Shown: piece by piece, positions 58,819 through 64,000 of the stretch
How the letters are laid out: the number at the start of each line of letters is the position of its first letter
Numbering within the stretch: the first letter of the stretch is position 1
From: Burkholderia sp. Bp9142
Lineage (GTDB): Bacteria; Pseudomonadota; Gammaproteobacteria; Burkholderiales; Burkholderiaceae
Reading direction: 5' to 3'
Length of the DNA stretch: 64,000 nucleotides
Assembly: GCF_003853415.1 (NCBI RefSeq)
Contig: NZ_QTPP01000017.1
Coordinates: 62,001-126,000 of the forward strand
The notes under the pieces: model-generated
What the model was told of the DNA's origin: nothing
Databases searched by the model: none
Seen by the model: the letters and a program-made list of their open reading frames with translations, nothing else
Made by a program: the position numbers and the translations under genes

Positions 58819-59481
58819 TTGGCCGCGGAAATCATTGCAGTCACTCAACAAAAAGGTGGCGTCGGCAAAAGCACGATTGCCATGCACCTGGGCGCGGCAT
58901 TCCATGAGAAAGGGAAGCGCGTCCTCGTCATCGACGCAGACGGTCAAAACACACTGGTTCACTGGTCGAGCGCATCCGGTGACAGCGACGCCGGCATCCC
59001 TTTCCCGGTCGTCAACCTCGCCGAAGCCGGCGGGCAGATTCATCGCGAGATCAAGAAGTTCATCAACGACTACGACATCATCGTCGTCGATTGCCCGCCG
59101 TCGATCACCGAGAAGGTCTCCGGCGTCGTGCTGCTGGCCGCATCGATCGCCGTGATCCCGACTTCGTCGTCGCCGGCCGACTACTGGTCGAGCGTCGGGC
59201 TGGTCAAGCTGATCCAGCAGGCGCAGGTGATGAATGAAGACCTCCGCGCCGTCTTCCTGCTGAACAAGACCGAAGAGAAGCGCATGCTGACCCGCGAGCT
59301 CAAGCGTGCGCTCGAGGAACTCGGCTTCCCGTTGTTGAAGACGCAAATCCCGACCCGGGAAGCGTACAAGCAAGCGATGGCGCTCGGTCAAACCGTGCTG
59401 CAGATGAACGATCGCGGCGCCAAGCTGGCCGCCGCGGAAATCCGCGCATGTGCCGACGAAATCGTCGCCATGCTGCCCTGA
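58819..59481 (+). CDS. parA: Chromosome partition ATPase ParA, TTG start
   Basis: The 220-residue ParA/MinD-family ATPase has the deviant Walker A QQKGGVGKST at residues 10-19, the A' motif RVLVIDADGQN and Walker B DIIVVDCPPS. It lacks an N-terminal DNA-binding domain, so it is a small type Ib-like ParA. It drives segregation of ParB-parS complexes. TTG 58819 is chosen because AGGAG stands 7 bp upstream and the ATPase fold begins at once (MAAEIIAVTQQ); no ATG is available before the Walker motif. A parS site separates it from parB. Confidence 0.95.
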   Translation: MAAEIIAVTQQKGGVGKSTIAMHLGAAFHEKGKRVLVIDADGQNTLVHWSSASGDSDAGIPFPVVNLAEAGGQIHREIKKFINDYDIIVVDCPPSITEKVSGVVLLAASIAVIPTSSSPADYWSSVGLVKLIQQAQVMNEDLRAVFLLNKTEEKRMLTRELKRALEELGFPLLKTQIPTREAYKQAMALGQTVLQMNDRGAKLAAAEIRACADEIVAMLP

Positions 59482-59497
59482 CTTTATGCGCATAAAG
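59482..59497. other. parS site 6, inside the parAB operon
   Basis: CTTTATGCGCATAAAG directly follows the parA stop codon. Its last bases form part of the parB ribosome-binding site (AAGGAG, 59495-59500), so ParB binding here could influence its own expression. Confidence 0.9.
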
Positions 59498-59504
59498 GAG
59501 TCAC

Positions 59505-60566
59505 ATGAAACCCTCCCAATTTGCAAAAGGATTCCAAGCGCGCCCGGACATCACGACGAGCGAGAAGCGCACGGCACTTGATCGGCTGAATGCCATCGAC
59601 GGCATCGTCAAGTCCGAGACGGCCACGCCGGCCCCGACGAAGTCCGCCAAGAAGGACATTACGCCGCTGCCGACTCCGGAAGTCCTGCTCGATCCGTCAA
59701 CCGACGAGTCGCCGCAATATCGCGCGTGGCGCCTCGAGAATCGCTATGCGCCCGGCCAGGTGATCGAACTGTCGCTGAAGGCGATCAAGCATAGTCCGTT
59801 CAACCCGCGGCACTTCTATCTGAAGTCGTCGATTGCCGAGCTCGCGGTCAACCTCGCGAAGCAGGGGCAACAGCAGGCGATCCACGTGATTCCGGACTAC
59901 GACAATCCGGGTGCGTATTTCGTCAGCGACGGCGGCCGTCGCGTGCGCGCGCTGAAGGAAGCGAACAAGGAGTCGGTGAAGGCGATCGTGATCGACGTAC
60001 CGATCGGGATCCAGAGCTACAAGCTCGGCTACGACCTGAACGTGCAACGCGATTCGCAGACGGTGTTCGACAACGCCGTCGTGTGGCGCCGCTTCCTCGA
60101 CGACAAGCACTTCCAGAGTCAGAAGGAACTGTCCGAACATCTCGGCCTCGACGAGTCGACGGTCGCGGTTGCGCTGTCGATCGGCAAGCTGCCGGAATCC
60201 GTGATGCAGGAGATGGTCGCGCGCCCCGATCGCTTCGGTTCGAACATGGCGTATCAGGTCGGCCGTTATCACAATGCGCGCGGCACCGAGGCAACGCTGC
60301 GGCTGATCAACAAGATCGTGTCCGACGATCTCAGCACGCGCCAGGTGTCGGACATCGTCAAGGGCCGCGTCGCGGCGCAGGAGACGCCGAAGCCGGCGGG
60401 CCGCCAGCGCTATGCGCAACGTCTCGAAATCAAGCTCGGCGGCAAGTCGGTCGGCGACCTGAAGTCGTATGGCGAAGACCGCATCGAGCTGCGCCTGCGC
60501 GGCCTGCCGAAGGACAAGCGCGACACGATCCTCGAGCAGCTCGAGCGGATGCTGTTGTCGGAGTGA
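59505..60566 (+). CDS. parB: Chromosome partition protein ParB
   Basis: The 353-residue protein has a ParB/Srx nuclease-like domain (IKHSPFNPRHFY to IPDYDNPGAYFVSDGGRRVRALKEA) and a KorB-type HTH (SQKELSEHLGLDESTVAVALSIGKLPE). A C-terminal dimerisation region follows (LEIKLGGKSVGDLKSYGEDRIELRLRGL is interrupted by no gap). It binds the six parS sites and spreads along DNA as a CTP-dependent clamp. AAGGAG precedes the ATG. It converges with the initiator gene. Confidence 0.95.
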   Translation: MKPSQFAKGFQARPDITTSEKRTALDRLNAIDGIVKSETATPAPTKSAKKDITPLPTPEVLLDPSTDESPQYRAWRLENRYAPGQVIELSLKAIKHSPFNPRHFYLKSSIAELAVNLAKQGQQQAIHVIPDYDNPGAYFVSDGGRRVRALKEANKESVKAIVIDVPIGIQSYKLGYDLNVQRDSQTVFDNAVVWRRFLDDKHFQSQKELSEHLGLDESTVAVALSIGKLPESVMQEMVARPDRFGSNMAYQVGRYHNARGTEATLRLINKIVSDDLSTRQVSDIVKGRVAAQETPKPAGRQRYAQRLEIKLGGKSVGDLKSYGEDRIELRLRGLPKDKRDTILEQLERMLLSE

Positions 60567-60600
60567 TGGACACGGCCGGCAGGGCCTGGCGATACGCCGG

Positions 60601-60619
60601 GCCCGCCGGTTGAGCGGGC
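60601..60619. terminator. Weak hairpin between parB and the initiator gene
   Basis: GCCCGC and GCGGGC form a 6-bp stem around a 7-nt loop in the 90-bp gap between the two converging genes. There is no T-run, so intrinsic termination is doubtful. Confidence 0.3.
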
Positions 60620-60656
60620 GGCCGGCGGCGGCCCGTCAGAGGGGCCTGAACGGGCC

Positions 60657-62021
60657 TCAGGCGGCCCGCGATTGATTCAGGGTGAACGACAGCAGGTCGC
60701 CGTCGGTCGGCTCGCCCCAGGTCTTCTGGGCCAGCCAGTCGAAAAACGCCGTCTCGGCCAGCTTCGAATCGAGACCGCGCTTGCGCCAGTCGTCACGCAA
60801 GTGCGAGCCCATCGTCGGCAACACTTCCGACTCGAACGACTCGCGCGCCACTTCGCGCTCCGCGTCGCCCTGCTCCTCGTAAAGCACCTTCGCTTCCTTG
60901 CGCCGGAACGCCGCGAATTCGCTCAACAGACGTGCCTTCAGATCATCCGGCTGCGCCGCGACGACCTTCGCGACAGGCGTGCCGGAAGGCAGTGCGTCGA
61001 CGGACTCGACCGGCGGCGCATAACCCTTCTTCAGCGCATCCTTGAACAACGCAGGCGCACTGCGCACCGGCGGCAGCGTCGTGCTGCGCATCCGCTGTTC
61101 GGTCATCTGCAGGGCGGCACGAATCCGGTTTTCCTCGCTGTCCGCGTAGAGCGTCTGCGCTTCCTTGAGCGGAATCCCGAGCTTGACCATCCGGTCGACC
61201 AGCGTGCTGTCGAACACGTTCGGATGCTCGTCGAGCGCGAGCATCGGCTGCTTGCGCTCGGTCACGCGGAACTGGATTTCCGCGACCCGCCGCCCTTCGC
61301 GATGCTCGATCAGCTCGACGAAGATGTTGGTGACCGCATTGACCTCGGCGATCGCCGGACGCAGATAGTCGCGCTTGAAGTACTTGTACTCGCGCTTCGC
61401 CTCATCGCCGGCTTCCGTATCGGGCGTACCCGACAGGATCGGCCGCCACCATTCCCACGGCTCGCGCATCGTCAGGTGGCTCGGGTTCGTCAGGTAGCGC
61501 ACGCAGATTTCGTAGAGCGCGAGACCGGCGCTGCTGCGCAACTGGCTCTGGAACTGCAGGCTCAGACGCGCGTACTGGACCGGGTCGAGCAGCTTCTTCT
61601 TGATCTTCGGTGCGAACGAGAATTCGACCCACACGCGACGGGTGGCCGGATCCTCGAGAATTTCGGCATCGGCGATCAGCGTCGAGATCCCCCACTTGCG
61701 GCCCGGCTTCTGGCTCGACGTCCCCGTACTCCATTCGACCTGGACCGACACCATGCGGCGCAGGTGTTCCTTCACCAGTGCGGTGTCGTTCGAATCGAAG
61801 GCGGAGTTGGCGACGATATCCGACAGCAACGCGCGGTAGGTATCGCCCGAGTCGTCGGCCTGCTGCGCGACGGCGAGCAGGACGTTGAACAGCTTGCGGG
61901 TCAGGAGCGTGATCTTGCCGCTTTTCGGCTGAATTGCGATCGCCTCGACGGCCTTACGCAATTCGGCTGAACTGGCACTCACCACATCCACATCGGTTTT
62001 CTTGGCGCGCTTCGTGGCCAT
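60657..62021 (-). CDS. repA: Replication initiator protein (RepA, plasmid Rep_3/RepB-like)
   Basis: The 454-residue initiator has a winged-helix pair typical of iteron-binding Rep proteins. Residues about 30-130 read KITLLTRKLFNVLLAVAQQ and LLSDIVANSAFDSNDTALVKEHLRRM. The second half of the core has LLDPVQYARLSLQFQSQLRSSAGLALYEICVRYL. A long C-terminal part of about 200 residues extends beyond plasmid Rep_3 proteins. It should bind the iterons at 62142-63450 and open the origin. The ATG at 62021 has no visible Shine-Dalgarno sequence. It is transcribed away from the origin and toward parB. Confidence 0.9.
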   Translation of the reverse strand: MATKRAKKTDVDVVSASSAELRKAVEAIAIQPKSGKITLLTRKLFNVLLAVAQQADDSGDTYRALLSDIVANSAFDSNDTALVKEHLRRMVSVQVEWSTGTSSQKPGRKWGISTLIADAEILEDPATRRVWVEFSFAPKIKKKLLDPVQYARLSLQFQSQLRSSAGLALYEICVRYLTNPSHLTMREPWEWWRPILSGTPDTEAGDEAKREYKYFKRDYLRPAIAEVNAVTNIFVELIEHREGRRVAEIQFRVTERKQPMLALDEHPNVFDSTLVDRMVKLGIPLKEAQTLYADSEENRIRAALQMTEQRMRSTTLPPVRSAPALFKDALKKGYAPPVESVDALPSGTPVAKVVAAQPDDLKARLLSEFAAFRRKEAKVLYEEQGDAEREVARESFESEVLPTMGSHLRDDWRKRGLDSKLAETAFFDWLAQKTWGEPTDGDLLSFTLNQSRAA

Positions 62022-62090
62022 GCGTCGGGTCGGAGGAGAAGTTTCACGGAAGGATAGCGCCTGTGGTGATGTGCGTCCAGAACGACATGC

Positions 62091-62106
62091 TCACCATAGC
62101 CGGTGA
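62091..62106. promoter_or_regulatory. Inverted half-iteron, candidate RepA autoregulatory operator
   Basis: TCACC-ATAGCC-GGTGA is a perfect inverted repeat of the conserved iteron core TCACC, 70 bp upstream of the initiator start. Iteron-type initiators characteristically bind such inverted halves as dimers to repress their own gene. Confidence 0.65.
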
Positions 62107-62141
62107 AGTGCACGTACAAAACGGCACTCACCCCAACCCTC

Positions 62142-63318
62142 TCCTGAAAACCCTCACCAGTCCGGATTTACAGCGTTTCGGACTCGTCCAGACGTGTCGC
62201 GGGATGCGCGGATTCACAGATTTTTGCCTGTGCTCGACACGTGCGAAACTTGCTCCCGTATCAGCTCACCTTTCAATTTGTCGTAATTTTACGACTGCGC
62301 TTCCGGGTCCCGGTCACAGGGTCGCCACTGGGCGTCATGACATCGGGCGGACCGCCCGTACCGGCCTGTATGCATGTACAGGCGCGGCTGGCCGGAAGAT
62401 CGCGACCGCATCCGGAATCCGGAAAACCCGCGCCCAAAACGGCCCCGCGACGTCGATCGAAGCCGTTTCACAGGCCCGGGCGCGCATTGTACAGTGCACC
62501 GAAACCGTTCGGTCCCGAAAATTCTCACCTCAGCAGCTCGGAATCCTGTGACCCCGATACCGACGAATCCCCGACACATGCGGGATCAGCTGCCGGGACC
62601 TCCCGAAAAGCCTCACCTTAGTGCAAAAAGCGGCGCTCCAACGGATGCGGAAGCGACTCCCGAAAAATCTCACCGTAACCGCCGCGGTATCAAAAATGTC
62701 AATGGCATCCGATACTTATGCGCAGCAGGCGTTCCGCCCTGACCGGCGATCATCCCCCGAAAAACCTCACCTTTCCGGCATCCAGGCCTATGCGGCGACT
62801 GTGTGTCGACTCCTGAAAATTCTCACCTGTGCCAAAAAGTGGCACAGCAAAAATCAGATTTCTGCCAGTCCCGGCGGGCTTTTCAGCGAATTCGCCCTGT
62901 GACGCCCCCTGAAAAACCTCACCTTTGACTAACTTTTGAGCAAATAGCGCTCCTGAAAAGGCTCACCTATGCTGCGCCCGGCGGCCTGTGATTGCGGCCC
63001 CGAAAAAGCTCACCTGAACGGGATCCGGGCAGGAAAACCCGTATTTCGCTCCCGAAAAGCCTCACCTTTAGGACATCACCGGCTCCACAGGGCGTTTTTG
63101 CTGTGCAAAATGACGGTCGCTTCCCGGAAATCCTCACAGCAAATCCCTGTGGCGTCCCGTGAAACCTCACCTTTCATGAAAACTGCCTAAAAGATGGGCA
63201 GAATGAGGGCACGAAGAAGGTCCCGCAAGTTCTCACCTGTGTCTGCACAGGCAGAAAACTGTACGCTCAGGCACCGCGCGGGTTCTGTGGCCGCGCGGCC
63301 CCGAAAAACCTCACCTTT
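62142..63318 (+). repeat. Dispersed iterons (15 copies, consensus TCCYGAAAANCCTCACCTTT)
   Basis: Copies of the 20-bp iteron begin at 62142, 62254, 62513, 62601, 62658, 62755, 62811, 62907, 62951, 62998, 63050, 63122, 63155, 63221 and 63299, all on the plus strand. CTCACC is the most conserved part; copies at 62254, 63122 and 63221 are more divergent. They are presumed RepA binding sites. Confidence 0.88.
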
Positions 63319-63342
63319 GGGAAACCTCGTGTTTCACTGTGA

Positions 63343-63450
63343 TCCCGAATCCGCTCACGACCTTTCCCGCATCGGCTCACGCAGATCCCCGAACCCCATC
63401 ACTTCAGCTCCCGCAGAACATCACCTTGGTTCCCGTAAAACTTCACCTTG
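63343..63450 (+). repeat. Compact iteron block, five copies at exact 22-bp spacing
   Basis: Degenerate iterons start at 63343, 63365, 63387, 63409 and 63431, every 22 bp, and end just before the AT-rich segment. The exact two-turn phasing puts all sites on one face of the helix, as in the core of iteron plasmid origins. Confidence 0.85.
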
Positions 63451-63489
63451 TCGACCGGAAAGCCTTGCTACATAAGGCTGTGCCGTGGC

Positions 63490-63540
63490 GTTAACGTTTT
63501 TAACTAAGGGTTCAAGGGTGTTTACTTCTAATACTCTCAA
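63490..63540. other. AT-rich segment, candidate DNA unwinding element
   Basis: A locally AT-rich stretch with TTAACGTTTTTAACTAA and TTTACTTCTAATACTCTC follows immediately after the phased iterons. It is the best candidate for origin melting. Confidence 0.6.
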
Positions 63541-63556
63541 GACAACGGTCGTCGAG

Positions 63557-63565
63557 TTTTCCACA
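63557..63565 (+). promoter_or_regulatory. DnaA-box-like site in the origin
   Basis: TTTTCCACA differs from the strict TTATCCACA box by one base. It lies just beyond the AT-rich stretch, a normal position for DnaA assistance at an iteron origin. Confidence 0.55.
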
Positions 63566-63761
63566 GAGACCCCAAACCCCGAACACCGGCAGGCTACGAT
63601 GACGCGCGTCATGTGAAACAAATGCACTTTTTCGGGGCCTACTCAGAAATGCTTGCAGTACAAGGACTTAGCTGACCTTCTTCGCTTTGTTTCACGGAAT
63701 TGGAGCGCTGCTTCGTCCGGATTGGCTCACAGCCCCGATTTCTGTACGCAGCGACGCAAAT

Positions 63762-63803
63762 TTGCCACGGTCAACGAAAACAAGTATCAAAAAATACGTA
63801 TTT
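63762..63803 (+). promoter_or_regulatory. Promoter and AAATACGTATTT palindrome upstream of the KfrA-like gene
   Basis: TTGCCA (63762-63767), a 17-bp spacer and TATCAA (63785-63790) form a plausible promoter. The perfect palindrome AAATACGTATTT (63792-63803) covers the expected transcription start. KfrA proteins repress their own promoters, so this is a likely autoregulatory operator. Confidence 0.55.
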
Positions 63804-63843
63804 CGTTATGATCGCAACATCTCAATGTCTGTGAGTCCCTGCC

Positions 63844-64000
63844 ATGACGCTGGATGAAATGCGTGAAGTCATCCGTGAAGAACTGGAAGCGCTGCGCGCG
63901 AGCGGTGCACGGCGCCAGGAGTTGTCGCTGCATGCCTGCAAGCGCCTGTTCTTTGATCTCGGCATCCGGCCGTCGGCCGCCAATGTCCGCGATCTGACCC
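63844..64000 (+). CDS. KfrA_N-like DNA-binding protein, N-terminal fragment
   Basis: Only the first 52 residues are in the window (MTLDEMREVIREELEALRAS, then CKRLFFDLGIRPSAANVRDLT). The second part resembles the helix-turn-helix of KfrA N-terminal domains (IRPSAANVRD against the usual RPTVAAVRA). Full-length members add a long coiled coil and help stabilise or organise low-copy replicons. Its position next to the origin fits that role. The gene continues past the right edge, so the coiled coil is not seen. Confidence 0.65.
   Translation, partial: MTLDEMREVIREELEALRASGARRQELSLHACKRLFFDLGIRPSAANVRDLT

Larger units (their letters stand above)
62022..63843. other. Replication origin of the secondary chromosome (iteron type)
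   Basis: This is 1.8 kb without a convincing gene between the initiator gene and a KfrA-like gene. It holds about 20 iterons in one orientation, an inverted half-iteron next to the initiator promoter, an AT-rich stretch at 63490-63540 and a DnaA-box-like TTTTCCACA at 63557. Short frames here carry repeated words (PEKPHL) that are translated iterons. The arrangement is that of an iteron plasmid origin. Confidence 0.88.

Noticed and set aside
62142-63450. Possible CRISPR array
   Set aside because: Repeats are degenerate, spacings range from 22 to 259 bp, there are no cas genes and the context is a replication origin.
62241-63475. Short frames in the origin with repeated PEKPHLS-like words
   Set aside because: These words are the iteron sequence translated; spacing and frame vary as expected for non-coding repeats.

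Overview
The window is GC-rich DNA (only intergenic and origin stretches are AT-rich) from a Burkholderia, most likely of the cepacia complex. It carries the replication and partition end of a secondary chromosome, probably chromosome 2. The evidence is an origin with a plasmid-type initiator, about 20 iterons, a parAB operon with six TTTATGCGCATAAA-type parS sites, and a hopanoid cluster with hpnN close to the origin. From memory, B. cenocepacia has a squalene-hopene cyclase gene close to one end of the chromosome 2 numbering; I could not check this.

Positions 1-24453 form a plant cell-wall catabolism block. It starts with a partial porin and a ferulate module: MFS transporter, feruloyl-CoA synthetase, vanillin dehydrogenase, feruloyl-CoA hydratase/lyase and a MarR regulator, with two matching palindromic operators. 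Next is a seven-gene minus-strand operon for L-arabinose uptake (araFGH-like ABC transporter) and non-phosphorylative oxidation (dehydrogenase, lactonase, two dehydratases), with a divergent LysR regulator. After an OsmC gene, a LacI gene faces an operon encoding a sugar ABC transporter and a cytoplasmic GH42 beta-galactosidase, which ends in a clear terminator. Ferulate, arabinose and galactose are the components of feruloylated pectic arabinan/galactan side chains, so the three modules may serve one substrate.

Positions 24454-39371 hold a Fic protein with an unusual repeated operator, a nitronate monooxygenase fused to a helical ferritin-like domain, the glycolate module glcC/glcDEFG-glcB (glycolate to glyoxylate to malate, with two GlcC-type operators), a membrane diguanylate cyclase and a Cache-type histidine kinase with a NarL-type regulator.

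Positions 39372-49476 are the hopanoid cluster: an MlaC-like gene (hpnM) divergent from hpnN-mlaA, then minus-strand hpnD-hpnE-shc-hpnG. Positions 49477-57877 hold an esterase, a response regulator/CheC-like/diguanylate cyclase operon, a hybrid histidine kinase, an FMN reductase, an ECF sigma factor with an overlapping zinc-finger partner, an 11-copy 7-bp tandem repeat and an arsenate reductase-like gene.

Positions 57878-64000 are the replicon core: five parS sites, parA, a sixth parS, parB, the convergent initiator gene, the iteron-bearing origin with an AT-rich segment and DnaA-box-like sites, and the start of a KfrA-like gene. I saw no tRNA, rRNA, CRISPR array or insertion sequence.
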